From Lysobacteraceae bacterium (lineage in GTDB: Bacteria; Pseudomonadota; Gammaproteobacteria; Nitrococcales; AK92), in assembly GCA_012523465.1 (NCBI GenBank), contig JAAYIK010000008.1:1-64000 (forward strand): a stretch of DNA of 64,000 nt, given 5' to 3'. The translations under genes were made by a program, and so were the position numbers. Below are positions 1-8,617 of the stretch, piece after piece (position 1 is the first letter of the stretch; each line of letters starts with the position of its first letter). Under the pieces are notes generated by a model that was given only the letters and a program-made list of their open reading frames with translations, did no database searches and had not been told where the DNA came from.

Positions 1-261
1 GACCACCTACAGCGCTACGACTGGCGCAAGCCGGTATTCTGGTCCCGCAGCTACTGCATCATTACCGTCGGCGGTGCGCCGCTTTCGGTGCTGAAGCAGT
101 ACATCGAGCAACAGGAATCACCCGAGTTATGGCGCTGTGCGCCATGCGCTGCTTCACCACCCCCTAAGCTGCTTCGCAGCTATAGGCGGAGCACTGCGGC
201 GCAGTTTGGTAGACTCCTGCGCGGTGCAACGCAAGGAGGGCGCCCAGCGCGCCGTGGTTGA
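1..261 (+). CDS. tnpA: IS200/IS605-type transposase TnpA, 3' fragment
   Basis: Only the C-terminal end is in the window. The first ~40 residues (DHLQRYDWRKPVFWSRSYC..., then a GGAPLSVLKQYIEQQ segment) read like the end of a Y1 (HUH-type, single-tyrosine) TnpA transposase. These enzymes move IS200/IS605 elements as single-stranded DNA. The frame stays open past the usual family end (around residue 41) and through the hairpin-rich right end to a stop at 259-261. The last ~45 residues are low-complexity, Arg-rich and probably not native. The catalytic HUH motif and Tyr lie upstream of the window and cannot be checked, so activity is unknown. Confidence 0.72.
   Translation, partial: DHLQRYDWRKPVFWSRSYCIITVGGAPLSVLKQYIEQQESPELWRCAPCAASPPPKLLRSYRRSTAAQFGRLLRGATQGGRPARRG
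129..205. mobile_element. Hairpin-rich right end of the IS200/IS605-like element
   Basis: Three perfect hairpins follow the transposase tail. 129-145 has a 7-bp stem ATGGCGC/GCGCCAT with a TGT loop. 167-181 has AGCTGC/GCAGCT with a TTC loop. 193-205 has ACTGCG/CGCAGT around a single G. IS200/IS605 elements lack inverted terminal repeats and carry subterminal hairpins that TnpA recognises, so the 167-181 structure is the best candidate for the right-end hairpin. The exact cleavage site cannot be fixed without a second copy or an empty site. Confidence 0.5.
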
Positions 262-279
262 ACGAGGAGCCACAAGGGC

Positions 280-2154
280 ATGACGGACAACCGCAACAAG
301 GAGACTTTGCAATTCCAGGCCGAGGTGCAGCAGCTGCTGCAATTGATGATCCACTCCCTCTACAGCAACCGCGATATCTTCCTACGCGAGCTGGTGTCCA
401 ACGCCTCGGACGCCGCCGACAAGCTGCGCTTCGAAGCGCTCAAGAATCCCTCCCTTTACGGCGATGATCCCGAGCTGCGGATCACGGTCAGCTACGACAA
501 GGACGCCCGCACCATCACGGTGGCCGACAATGGCATTGGCATGTCGCGCCAGGAAGTCATCGACAACATCGGCACCATCGCCCGTTCCGGCACTCGTGAA
601 TTCCTGCAATCGCTGAGCGGTGACCAGGCCAAGGATGCGCAGCTGATCGGCCAGTTCGGCGTCGGCTTCTACTCGGCCTTCGTGGTGGCCGAGAAGGTCG
701 AGCTGCTGCCCCGCCGCGCTGATGCTGAGCCGAAGGACGGCGTGCGCTGGGTGTCGGACGGAACCGGCAGCTACGATCTGGAGACCATCGAGCGGCCGCA
801 GCGCGGCACCGAGATCATCCTGCATCTGCGCGAGGACGCCGACGAGTATCTGAACGGCGCCCGGCTGCGGCACATCATCCGCACTTATTCCGATCACATC
901 TCCATTCCCATCCAGATGCCTGCCGAGGACGACAAGGACAAGCTGGAGACGGTCAACCGCGCCTCGGCCTTGTGGCAGCGGCCCAAGAGCGAGATCTCCG
1001 AGGAGGAGTACCACGAGTTCTACAAGCACATCGCGCACGATTGGGAGCCGCCGCTGGCCTACACCCACAACACGGTCGAAGGCAATCCGTCCTACACGTC
1101 GCTGCTCTACATCCCGCAGCGGGCGCCCTTTGATTTGTGGGATCCGCAGCAGACGCGCGGGGTCAAGCTCTACGTGCGGCGCGTCTTCATCATGGACGCC
1201 GCCGAGGAGCTGATGCCGCGCTATTTGCGCTTCGTGCGCGGGGTGATCGATTCCGATGACCTGCCACTCAATGTTTCGCGCGAGATCCTGCAGCACAACC
1301 GCCAGCTGGACCGCATCCGCTCGGGGGCGGTGCGGCGGGTGCTGGGGTTGCTGGAGGACCTGGCCAAGCAGCAGCCGGAGAAATACGCCCTGTTCTGGAA
1401 GACCTTCGGCCGCGTGCTCAAGGAAGGTCCGGCCGAGGACCCGGGCAACAGCGAGCGTATCGCCAGGCTGTTGCGCTTCAGCTCCACGCTGGAATGCAAG
1501 GAAGAGGCTGACGTGTCCCTGGCCGATTACGTGAGCCGCATGAAGGCAGGACAGAAGGCCATCTACTACGTGACCGCCGAGAGCTTCAAGGCCGCGGCCA
1601 GCAGCCCGCATCTGGAGTTGTTCCGTAAGAAGGGCATCGAGGTGCTGCTGCTGGGCGATCCGGTCGACGAGTGGCTGATGGCGCACCTGCACGAGTTCGA
1701 CGGCAAGCCGCTGCAGTCCATCGCCAAGGGCGACCTGGACCTGGGCGATCTGGAGGACGAGGAAGAGAAGCGCGCGCTGGAGCAGGCTGCCGACGACCTC
1801 AAGCCGTTGCTGGAGCGGCTCAGGGAGCTGCTCAAGGAGCAGGTGCGCGAGGTGCGGCTCACCAAGCGCCTGACGGACTCGCCCGCCTGTCTGGTGGTGG
1901 AGGCGCACGAGATGGGCATCGGTTTGCAGCGCATGCTCAAGGCATCCGGCCGGACCATCATCGAGAGCAAGCCCATCCTGGAGATCAATCCGGAACATGT
2001 GCTGATCCGGCGGCTGCAGAAGGAAGCCGACGAAGGGCGCTTCCGGGACCGGGCGCTGGTGCTGTTCGAGCAGGCGCTGCTGGCGGAGGGCGGTCAGCTG
2101 GAGGATCCGGTCGCCTATGTGCGGCGGGTCAACAGCTTGCTCAGCGAAGCTTGA
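280..2154 (+). CDS. htpG: Molecular chaperone HtpG (bacterial Hsp90)
   Basis: This 624-residue protein is the size of E. coli HtpG. It is an ATP-driven cytosolic chaperone that remodels client proteins, often with DnaK. The N-terminal GHKL ATPase domain is clear: [10 protein letters not shown] at residues 41-50, DNGIGM at 83-88 and the [14 protein letters not shown]-lid segment near 125-134. Middle and C-terminal dimerisation domains follow with no break. A GAGGAG ribosome site at 264-269 supports the ATG at 280. No convincing sigma-32 promoter is visible, and the upstream ~130 bp is occupied by the IS200-like end, which may have displaced or replaced the native promoter region. Confidence 0.97.
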   Translation: MTDNRNKETLQFQAEVQQLLQLMIHSLYSNRDIFLRELVSNASDAADKLRFEALKNPSLYGDDPELRITVSYDKDARTITVADNGIGMSRQEVIDNIGTIARSGTREFLQSLSGDQAKDAQLIGQFGVGFYSAFVVAEKVELLPRRADAEPKDGVRWVSDGTGSYDLETIERPQRGTEIILHLREDADEYLNGARLRHIIRTYSDHISIPIQMPAEDDKDKLETVNRASALWQRPKSEISEEEYHEFYKHIAHDWEPPLAYTHNTVEGNPSYTSLLYIPQRAPFDLWDPQQTRGVKLYVRRVFIMDAAEELMPRYLRFVRGVIDSDDLPLNVSREILQHNRQLDRIRSGAVRRVLGLLEDLAKQQPEKYALFWKTFGRVLKEGPAEDPGNSERIARLLRFSSTLECKEEADVSLADYVSRMKAGQKAIYYVTAESFKAAASSPHLELFRKKGIEVLLLGDPVDEWLMAHLHEFDGKPLQSIAKGDLDLGDLEDEEEKRALEQAADDLKPLLERLRELLKEQVREVRLTKRLTDSPACLVVEAHEMGIGLQRMLKASGRTIIESKPILEINPEHVLIRRLQKEADEGRFRDRALVLFEQALLAEGGQLEDPVAYVRRVNSLLSEA

Positions 2155-2179
2155 TCGCCGCCCGCCGGCTCGTTATAAC
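2151..2179 (+). promoter_or_regulatory. Candidate sigma-70 promoter for minCDE
   Basis: TTGATC (2151-2156) and TATAAC (2174-2179) are separated by 17 bp. The -35 element overlaps the htpG stop codon. The start of minC lies about 100 nt downstream, so the transcript would have a moderately long leader. Confidence 0.45.
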
Positions 2180-2278
2180 AGGTCAAGGCTGTGGCGGCAT
2201 CGCGCCGGCCTTGGCCGGGCGGGTCTCGGGCGCCCGACTCGAGCTGCCGTTTCCCCACGACAAACGCATTGAGAACGA

Positions 2279-2980
2279 ATGCCTTCCATCTCACAACCCA
2301 TCGCGGACGCCACGCCGGCTTTCGAGCTCAAGGGGCGCATGCTGACCCTCTCCGTCCTGCGTCCGCTGATCACCGATCACAACCAACTGGCAGCGCAACT
2401 CGACGCCAGAATGGCGAGCATGCCGGAGCTGTTCCGGCACCTGCCGGTGGTGCTGGATTTGGAGGCGGTGCGCGGCCAGCCGCTGGCGCTGGCGGAGCTG
2501 GTGGATTGCCTGCGACAGCGGGGGCTGATTCCAGTCGGGGTGCGCGCTGGCGACGAGGCCGACGAAGCGGCTGCGGTTGCGGCCGGGCTAGGCGTGATCC
2601 AGCTCGGCGCCGAGCCGACCCGGCGCCCGGAACCGGCCCGCGAGCCGCCGCCCAACGCCGGACTGGTGATCACCCAGCCGGTGCGCTCAGGCCAGCAAAT
2701 CTACGCCCGCGACGGCGATCTGGTGGTGCTGGCCTCGGTCAGCCCGGGCGCGGAGGTGCTGGCGGATGGTCACATCCACGTGTACGGCACGCTGCGGGGG
2801 CGGGCGCTGGCCGGGGTGCAGGGCAACAGCAATGCGCGCATCTTCTGCCAGAATCTGGAAGCCGAATTGATTTCTATCGCCGGCGTCTACCGGATCAGCG
2901 AGAATATCCAGGAGACGGGGCGCGGGCGTCCGGTGCAAATCTTCCTCGACGGCGAGGCATTGCGCGTTCAGTCTTTGTAG
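2279..2980 (+). CDS. minC: Septum site-determining protein MinC
   Basis: MinC (233 residues) inhibits FtsZ polymerisation away from mid-cell and is recruited to the membrane by MinD. The N-terminal FtsZ-inhibiting domain spans about residues 15-90. A variable linker rich in Pro and Glu follows. The C-terminal beta-helix domain starts near residue 125 and contains the expected GD-LV-LASV-GAEV-ADG-IHVYG-LRGRA-AG turn pattern used for dimerisation and MinD binding. The gene is first in a minC-minD-minE operon. The start ATG at 2279 has a modest GAGAACGA ribosome site. Confidence 0.95.
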   Translation: MPSISQPIADATPAFELKGRMLTLSVLRPLITDHNQLAAQLDARMASMPELFRHLPVVLDLEAVRGQPLALAELVDCLRQRGLIPVGVRAGDEADEAAAVAAGLGVIQLGAEPTRRPEPAREPPPNAGLVITQPVRSGQQIYARDGDLVVLASVSPGAEVLADGHIHVYGTLRGRALAGVQGNSNARIFCQNLEAELISIAGVYRISENIQETGRGRPVQIFLDGEALRVQSL

Positions 2981-3045
2981 CCGTCGCGGTACGCCGCCCG
3001 CGGCGGCCGCTTTTTTGATTCAAAAACCACATGGAGAGAACGTCA

Positions 3046-3852
3046 GTGGCAAGAATCATCGTGGTCACCTCCGGCAAAGGAGGAGTAGGGAAGACCACCA
3101 CCAGCGCGGCCTTTGCCGCTGGCTTGGCCAAGGCCGGGCACAAGACGGTCGTCATCGATTTCGACGTTGGCCTGCGCAACCTCGATCTGGTGATGGGATG
3201 CGAGCGCCGGGTCGTCTATGACTTCGTCAACGTCATCAATGGGGACGCCAACCTCAACCAGGCCCTGATCAAGGACAAGCGGCTCGACAACCTGTACATC
3301 CTGCCGGCGTCGCAGACCCGGGACAAGGAGGCCTTGACGCAGGAAGGCGTTGGCCGGGTGCTGGAGGAGCTGGCCGAGAGCTTCGAGTACATCATCTGCG
3401 ACTCTCCTGCCGGCATCGAGCGCGGCGCCCTGATGGCGGCCTACTATGCCGACGACGCCATCATCGTGGCCAACCCGGAAGTCTCGTCGGTGCGGGATTC
3501 GGACCGCATCATCGGCATTCTCGGCAGCAAGACTCGACGCGCCGAGCGCAACGAGGAGCCGGTCGCCCTCAAGCTGCTGTTGACGCGCTACGCCCCGAGC
3601 CGGGTGCAGAAGGGGGAGATGCTGAGCGTCGACGACATCTGCGAGATTCTGGCCATCGAGCTGCTCGGGGTGATTCCGGAGTCCAAGGCCGTGCTGGCGG
3701 CGTCGAATGCCGGCATCCCGGTCATCCTGGATACCGAGAGCGATGCCGGGCAGGCCTACGAGGACGCCGTGGCCCGCTACCTGGGCGAGGACAGGCCGCA
3801 TCGCTTCCTGAGCGAGAAAAAGGGCTTCTTCGGGCGCCTGTTTGGGAGCTGA
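3046..3852 (+). CDS. minD: Septum site-determining ATPase MinD
   Basis: MinD is the membrane-cycling ATPase of the Min oscillator; it recruits MinC and is stimulated by MinE. I chose the GTG at 3046 rather than the in-frame ATG at 3031 because translation then begins MARIIVVTSGKGGVGKTT, as in E. coli, and GGAG at 3033-3036 is well placed for it. The deviant Walker A (GKGGVGKTT, residues 10-18) is intact. The C-terminus ends in the amphipathic membrane-targeting helix KKGFFGRLFGS. Length (268 aa) matches the family. minE begins 5 nt after the stop. Confidence 0.96.
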   Translation: MARIIVVTSGKGGVGKTTTSAAFAAGLAKAGHKTVVIDFDVGLRNLDLVMGCERRVVYDFVNVINGDANLNQALIKDKRLDNLYILPASQTRDKEALTQEGVGRVLEELAESFEYIICDSPAGIERGALMAAYYADDAIIVANPEVSSVRDSDRIIGILGSKTRRAERNEEPVALKLLLTRYAPSRVQKGEMLSVDDICEILAIELLGVIPESKAVLAASNAGIPVILDTESDAGQAYEDAVARYLGEDRPHRFLSEKKGFFGRLFGS

Positions 3853-3857
3853 GGGCC

Positions 3858-4121
3858 ATGAACTTTCTGAACTACTTCCGCTCGCAGAAGAAAAACACGG
3901 CGCGGGTCGCCAAGGAACGGCTGCAGATCATCGTCGCTCATGAACGCGCCACGCGCGGCGGCCCTGACTACCTCCCCCTGCTGAAAGAAGACCTGCTGCA
4001 AGTCGTCCGCAAATACGTGGAGGTCGAGCAGGATGCCGTGACCATCCAGCTCGACCGCGACGGCGACTACGACGTGCTGGAGCTGAATGTCATCCTGCCT
4101 GATCAGAACGGCGGCCGTTGA
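3858..4121 (+). CDS. minE: Cell division topological specificity factor MinE
   Basis: MinE (87 residues) triggers MinD ATP hydrolysis and release from the membrane, giving pole-to-pole oscillation that confines MinC to the poles. The N-terminal membrane-targeting segment (MNFLNYFRSQKKNTA) and the anti-MinCD helix (AKERLQIIVAHER) are well conserved, followed by the C-terminal topological specificity domain. It is the last gene of minCDE, 5 nt after minD, and is convergent with mltD. Confidence 0.96.
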   Translation: MNFLNYFRSQKKNTARVAKERLQIIVAHERATRGGPDYLPLLKEDLLQVVRKYVEVEQDAVTIQLDRDGDYDVLELNVILPDQNGGR

Positions 4122-4144
4122 GGGGCGATACGCCAGGCGGCGCG

Positions 4145-5743
4145 CTAGATGCTGCCGCGCGTAACGTCCACGTGCACCACCAGCTGCTGGCCGGGCTGCA
4201 GGTAGCGGTCCTTGGAAAGCCCGTTCCAGCGCACCAGGTCGTTGACGGTGACGCCGAAGCGGCTGGCGATGCTATACAGGGAGTCGCCCTGGCGCACGGT
4301 ATAGCGCACCTGCTGCCGCTTGACCGGCGGGCCGGCGAGGGTGGCCTTGCTGGCGCCTTCCGACTGGAGCCAGATCACCAGCTGCTGGCCGGGACGGATG
4401 GGATCGCGGGGCGAGATGCCATTCCAGGCAGCGATCTTCTGCGTGCTGGTCCGGTAGCGGCGTGCCAGCTCCCAGAGCGTGTCGCCGGGCTGCACGACGT
4501 GCACGTGCCTTTCGCCGCTGCGCTGCGTTTGCTGGATCCTGTGCAGGCGCTGATTGACGCTGAGCGTGTAATGCTCGGGCGACTTCACGGCGACTGGCAC
4601 GATCAGATGCTGGCCGGCGCGAATGTGATGGCTGCGCAAGTCGTTGACCTGCTTCAGCACTTCCACCGTGGTGTGATAGCGCTTGGCGATGGTGATCAAG
4701 GTGTCGCCCGGCTGGATCTGGTGCCGTTCCCAGCGCACCCGCTTCTGCGGCGGCAGGGCGTTCAGGGCCATCTCGAACCGCTCTGCCACCTCGATGGGCA
4801 CCACCAGCAGGTGGGGGCCGTCTGGATCGGTGGCCCAGCGGTTGAAGCCCGGATTGAGGCGGTACAGCTCTTCCACGGTCATTTCGGCTAGCTCCGCCGC
4901 CAGCGCTAGGTCGATTTGTGAGCCGATCTCGACCACGGTTAGGTACGGCTCGTCGGGAATGCTGGGCAGGGCAATGCCGTAGCGTTCCGGTTCGGCGATC
5001 AGAGCCCGCACGGCCAGCAGTCGCGGCACGTAGGAGCGGGTTTCCTGCGGCAGCTGCAGGCTCCAGTAATCGGTCGGCAGGCCGCGGCTCTGGTTGGCGC
5101 GGATCGCCCGCATGATGGTGCCTTCGCCGGCGTTGTAGGCAGCCAGCGCCAGTTCCCAGTCGGAGAAGCGGTCATACAGGCGCTGCAGATAATCCAGCGC
5201 TGCCTGGGTGGAAGCGATCACGTCGCGGCGGCCGTCATACCACCAAGTCTGCTTGAGGCCGTAGTGGCGGCCAGTGGAGGGGATGAACTGCCAGAGGCCA
5301 GCAGCGCGGCCGGGCGAGTAGGCGAACGGCCGATAGGCGCTTTCGATCACCGGAAGCAGCGCCAGCTCGGTCGGCATGGCGCGCTTTTCCAGCTCCTCGA
5401 CGATGTAGTGCAGATAGGGGGCTGCCCGGTTGGCGACCCTGGGCATGAAGTCGGGGGTGCGGGTGTAGGCGGCGATCTCGGCCTCGACGCGTGGATCGTC
5501 GCGCGGCTCCAGCCGCAGGCCGTCGCGAATCCTGTCCCACAGATCCCGCTCGACCGCCTCCGGAGCCGAGTCCTGCGCGCCCGTCTCCAGCGGCAGCTCC
5601 AGCGTCTCGTAGTCCATGCTAAGGGCGAATGCCACGTCCTCAGCCTCGTCGGTGGGAGCCGCGGCCTGTTGGCGAGGAAGGTGGGCGCAGCCCGCAGCAA
5701 GCAGAAACAGGGCAACGGCAGGGATGAGGTGGCGCTGGGTCAC
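4145..5743 (-). CDS. mltD: Membrane-bound lytic murein transglycosylase D, three LysM domains
   Basis: This 532-residue lipoprotein begins with a signal ending in the lipobox LAAGC (Cys19). A GH23 transglycosylase domain covers about residues 105-230 with catalytic Glu134 in PVIESAYRPF, followed by GLWQFIPSTGRHYGL. The C-terminal part carries three LysM peptidoglycan-binding repeats, each starting with a GDTL or GDSL motif, near residues 345-385, 415-460 and 485-525. It cleaves glycan strands with 1,6-anhydro product formation during wall remodelling. E. coli mltD is also next to gloB. E. coli MltD has two LysM repeats, so this is a three-repeat version. Confidence 0.95.
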   Translation of the reverse strand: MTQRHLIPAVALFLLAAGCAHLPRQQAAAPTDEAEDVAFALSMDYETLELPLETGAQDSAPEAVERDLWDRIRDGLRLEPRDDPRVEAEIAAYTRTPDFMPRVANRAAPYLHYIVEELEKRAMPTELALLPVIESAYRPFAYSPGRAAGLWQFIPSTGRHYGLKQTWWYDGRRDVIASTQAALDYLQRLYDRFSDWELALAAYNAGEGTIMRAIRANQSRGLPTDYWSLQLPQETRSYVPRLLAVRALIAEPERYGIALPSIPDEPYLTVVEIGSQIDLALAAELAEMTVEELYRLNPGFNRWATDPDGPHLLVVPIEVAERFEMALNALPPQKRVRWERHQIQPGDTLITIAKRYHTTVEVLKQVNDLRSHHIRAGQHLIVPVAVKSPEHYTLSVNQRLHRIQQTQRSGERHVHVVQPGDTLWELARRYRTSTQKIAAWNGISPRDPIRPGQQLVIWLQSEGASKATLAGPPVKRQQVRYTVRQGDSLYSIASRFGVTVNDLVRWNGLSKDRYLQPGQQLVVHVDVTRGSI

Positions 5744-5771
5744 CTGGCTCTCTCCGGTTATTGTTGGTCGC

Positions 5772-5791
5772 GCCGCGCCCGTGGGCGCGGC
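5772..5791 (-). terminator. GC-rich hairpin after gloB
   Basis: GCCGCGCCC and GGGCGCGGC form a perfect 9-bp stem (2-nt loop, or 4 nt if the last pair stays open). It lies just beyond the gloB stop and before mltD on the minus strand. No U-tract follows, so it may be a stabilising or Rho-assisted element rather than an intrinsic terminator. Confidence 0.4.
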
Positions 5792-5803
5792 CTCAGCAAG
5801 TCA

Positions 5804-6577
5804 TCATGCAGCGTCTTTCCACGCGCGCACCGCGGCAAAGACCTCGGCCGGCGAGGATAGCGGCCTGCCCGCGTGGCGTTCCGCGCTTTCGATCACGGAT
5901 CGCTGATCGGCGCGCAGGAAGGGGTTGGTCGCCAGCTCTTCGGCCAGGGTGCTGGGCAGCGTGATCTCGTCGCGGGCCCGTTGGGCCGAGACCTTGGCCA
6001 GACGCTCCCGCAGGGCCTGGTTGTCGGGCTCCACCTGCAGCGCGAAGCGCAGATTGGATTCGGTGTATTCGTGCGCGCAGTAGACGCGGGTGTCGCCGGG
6101 CAGGCTGGCGAGGCGCTGCAGCGAATTGTACATCTGCTCCGGGGTTCCTTCGAAAATGCGGCCGCAGCCACCGGCGAACAAGGTATCGCCGCAGAACAGC
6201 GCGCCGCCGCCGTAGAAGGCGATGTGGCTGCTGGTGTGGCCGGGGATCTCCAGCACCTGCAGCGGGACCGGCAGCCCGTCCAGCTCGACCACGTCGCCAT
6301 CGCGTACCTGCCGGGTGATCAACGCTGCCAGGCGTTCGTCCACCGGGCCGATGACGGGGACGGGATTGTCGGCTACCAGTTCCTTGATTCCGTTGACGTG
6401 GTCCCCATGATGATGGGTGACCAGAATGCCCGCCAGATCGAGGCCGGCAGCTTTCAAGCCGGCCCGCACCGGGTCCGCCTCGCCCGGATCGACGACATAG
6501 GCGCGCTTGCCCTCGGCCGTCGGCAGCACCCAGATGTAATTATCCTGATAGGCCTTGAGCGCGAAGATGTTCTCCAT
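5804..6577 (-). CDS. gloB: Hydroxyacylglutathione hydrolase (glyoxalase II)
   Basis: GloB hydrolyses S-D-lactoylglutathione to D-lactate and glutathione, the second step of methylglyoxal detoxification. The binuclear metal site motif THHHGDH is at residues 54-60. Further ligands are visible in the PGHTSSH segment, in FCGDTLF and in CAHEYT. Length (257 aa) is normal. The start MENIFALKAYQDNYIWVL aligns with other GloB N-termini, yet no ribosome site precedes it. A TACTAT hexamer ends only 6 nt upstream, which suggests a leaderless transcript. The gene diverges from the yafS-like methyltransferase gene, as in E. coli. Confidence 0.95.
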   Translation of the reverse strand: MENIFALKAYQDNYIWVLPTAEGKRAYVVDPGEADPVRAGLKAAGLDLAGILVTHHHGDHVNGIKELVADNPVPVIGPVDERLAALITRQVRDGDVVELDGLPVPLQVLEIPGHTSSHIAFYGGGALFCGDTLFAGGCGRIFEGTPEQMYNSLQRLASLPGDTRVYCAHEYTESNLRFALQVEPDNQALRERLAKVSAQRARDEITLPSTLAEELATNPFLRADQRSVIESAERHAGRPLSSPAEVFAAVRAWKDAA

Positions 6578-6583
6578 GGGACT

Positions 6584-6589
6584 ATAGTA
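6584..6589 (-). promoter_or_regulatory. Possible -10 element of a leaderless gloB promoter
   Basis: Read on the minus strand this is TACTAT, ending 6 nt before the gloB ATG, so initiation at the usual distance would fall on or next to the start codon. It is part of the 8-bp palindrome TAGTACTA (6585-6592). A convincing -35 hexamer was not found. Confidence 0.3.
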
Positions 6590-6687
6590 CTACTTTAGCG
6601 TTTGCCGTGGCAGCTATTGTGGATTGAATGGCGGCTCAATGGCCAGGCCGCTATCCTTGGTACTATTTGTAAGGGAGGTGTGCCATC

Positions 6688-7431
6688 ATGCGAACGCTGC
6701 AGAGCTGGTTCGAAACACCTCTTGGCCAAATGCTGGCCGACGTCGAACGGCAGGCGCTGGACAACTATCTGGATCGCTGGGCCGGCGCCACGCTGCTGCA
6801 GATCGGCAGCTTCGGCCCGGGGCAGCGGGTGCTGCGGGCCAACACCTCCCGGCAATGGCTGGCCGGCGGCCAGGGCGAGCCGGTCGACTGCGTGATGCGG
6901 CCGGAGCAGCTGCCTTTCCAGTCCGGCACCATCGACATCGTGGTCCTGGTCCACAGCCTGGATTTCAGCAGCAATCCGCATCGCGTGTTGCGCGAGGCAG
7001 AGCGCGTGCTGGCCCCGGAGGGCCATTTGCTGGTGCTGGGCTTCAATCTGTTCAGCCTGTGGGGCGCGGTGCACGTGCTGCGTCCCCTGCAGCGGCGCGG
7101 CGCGCCCTGGAACGGACAATACTTCACCCAGCGCCGCGTCCGCGACTGGCTCACGCTGCTGGATCTGGAGATGGTTGCGGCCGAACATCATTTCTTTCGC
7201 CCGCCGCTGAACCGCAGCCGGCTGCAGGAGCGCCTGCTGCCGCTGGAGAACTGGGCCCCGCGGGTGGTTCCAAAGCTCGGCGCGGTGCATCTCACGGTGG
7301 CCAGAAAGCACGTTGCAGGTTTGAGGCCGCTGCGCCCGGTGTGGCGCCGGCGGCCACGGCTGATCGTCGGCGGGCTGGCGCAGCCGAGCTCAAGGAAACT
7401 AACCGATGCCACAATGGGTCGAGATCTATAG
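6688..7431 (+). CDS. SAM-dependent methyltransferase (YafS-like)
   Basis: This 247-residue protein has a class I methyltransferase fold. A degenerate glycine-rich motif I sits in [11 protein letters not shown] (about residues 36-46), the [20 protein letters not shown] segment resembles motifs II-III, and [18 protein letters not shown] is the typical post-III strand. Position between divergent gloB and rnhA matches E. coli yafS, whose substrate is unknown to me. A GGGAGG ribosome site precedes the ATG. The 3' end overlaps rnhA by 26 nt, which suggests translational coupling. Confidence 0.82.
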   Translation: MRTLQSWFETPLGQMLADVERQALDNYLDRWAGATLLQIGSFGPGQRVLRANTSRQWLAGGQGEPVDCVMRPEQLPFQSGTIDIVVLVHSLDFSSNPHRVLREAERVLAPEGHLLVLGFNLFSLWGAVHVLRPLQRRGAPWNGQYFTQRRVRDWLTLLDLEMVAAEHHFFRPPLNRSRLQERLLPLENWAPRVVPKLGAVHLTVARKHVAGLRPLRPVWRRRPRLIVGGLAQPSSRKLTDATMGRDL

Positions 7432-7852
7432 CGACGGCGCCTGCAGGGGCAATCCCGGGCCGGGCGGCTGGGGGGTCCTCCTGCGCTATCGCGGCAAGGA
7501 AAAGACGCTGTCGGGGGCCGAGCCCCATACCACCAACAACCGCATGGAGCTGATGGCCGCCATCCGCGGCCTGGAAGCCTTGAAACGGCCGTGCAAGGTC
7601 CGGCTGACCACGGACTCCCAGTATTTGCGGCAAGGGATTACCGAATGGCTGCCGGTGTGGAAGCGGCGTGGCTGGCGCACGGCCGACCGCAAACCGGTGA
7701 AGAATATCGATCTGTGGCAACGGCTGGAAGCGGCCGCCAGTCGCCATGAGGTGGAATGGCATTGGGTCAAGGGCCACAGCGGCCATCCCGAGAACGAGCT
7801 GGTTGACCGACTGGCCAACGAAGCCATCGACGCCCTGCAGGCTACGACCTGA
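7406..7852 (+). CDS. rnhA: Ribonuclease HI
   Basis: RNase HI degrades the RNA strand of RNA-DNA hybrids (R-loops, primers). All active-site residues are present in the 148-aa product: Asp10 in [16 protein letters not shown], Glu48 in NNRMELMAA, Asp70 in TTDSQY, His124 in [10 protein letters not shown] and Asp134 in [13 protein letters not shown] upstream serves as the ribosome site. The order rnhA-dnaQ in one direction is unlike E. coli, where they diverge, and implies shared transcription here. Confidence 0.97.
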   Translation: MPQWVEIYSDGACRGNPGPGGWGVLLRYRGKEKTLSGAEPHTTNNRMELMAAIRGLEALKRPCKVRLTTDSQYLRQGITEWLPVWKRRGWRTADRKPVKNIDLWQRLEAAASRHEVEWHWVKGHSGHPENELVDRLANEAIDALQATT

Positions 7853-7879
7853 GCCCCGTGGCGCCAGGATGGGACAGCA

Positions 7880-8617
7880 ATGAGACAAATCGTACTGGAT
7901 ACCGAAACCACCGGCCTTGAGCCGAGCGAAGGCCATCGCATCATCGAGATCGGCTGCGTGGAGCTGATCAACCGGCGGCCGACCGAGAACTACTTCCACG
8001 TCTATTTGCAGCCGGACCGGGAGATCGACGAAGGCGCACTCTCGGTCCATGGCATCACCAACGAGTTCCTGCGGGACAAGCCGCGCTTTGCCGACATCGC
8101 CGAGGAATTCCTGGGTTTCATTCGCGGCGCGGAGCTGGTGATTCACAACGCCTCCTTCGACCTCGGCTTCATCAACCACGAGCTGAAGCTGTGGAGGCCT
8201 GACAGCGAGCCGGTGGAGAGTTTCTGCAGCGTGCTGGATACGCTGCTGCTGGCCCGGCGCATGCACCCCGGGCAGCGCAACAGTCTGGATGCGCTCTGCC
8301 GCCGCTACGGCATCGACAACTCCGAGCGCGAGCTGCATGGTGCGCTGCTGGACGCCCGCATCCTGGCGGATGTCTATCTCGCTATGACCGGCGGTCAGGC
8401 GACCCTGAGCTTGGACAGCGGCGGCGGCGCCGGTATCGAGCAGCTGACCAGCAGCGGCGTGCGCCGCCTGGCTGCCGATCGACCGCGGCTGAAAGTGGTG
8501 CGGGCCTCCGCCGAGGAGTTGGCGGCCCACCGCAAATGGGTGGAACGCCTGGACAAGGCGGCCGGCGGTGCTTGCCTGTGGCACCAGTTCGACCGAGCGG
8601 CAATGGAAGAGCAATGA
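7880..8617 (+). CDS. dnaQ: DNA polymerase III epsilon subunit, 3'-5' proofreading exonuclease
   Basis: DnaQ proofreads replication errors in the Pol III core. The DEDDh exonuclease motifs are visible: Exo I VLDTETTG (Asp7, Glu9), Exo II VIHNASFDLGF and Exo III HGALLDARILADVY. A Gln/Leu-rich C-terminal tail, expected to bind the alpha subunit, follows residue ~180. Length 245 aa matches the family. The stop overlaps the ATG of the next gene in an ATGA arrangement. Confidence 0.96.
   Translation: MRQIVLDTETTGLEPSEGHRIIEIGCVELINRRPTENYFHVYLQPDREIDEGALSVHGITNEFLRDKPRFADIAEEFLGFIRGAELVIHNASFDLGFINHELKLWRPDSEPVESFCSVLDTLLLARRMHPGQRNSLDALCRRYGIDNSERELHGALLDARILADVYLAMTGGQATLSLDSGGGAGIEQLTSSGVRRLAADRPRLKVVRASAEELAAHRKWVERLDKAAGGACLWHQFDRAAMEEQ

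Noticed and set aside
382..1998. A 538-codon open frame opposite htpG
   Set aside because: It is the antisense shadow of htpG, with no ribosome site, signal or family motif.
2191..3018. A 275-codon plus-strand frame overlapping minC
   Set aside because: It lies in another frame of minC and is Arg/Ala/Gly-rich without motifs.
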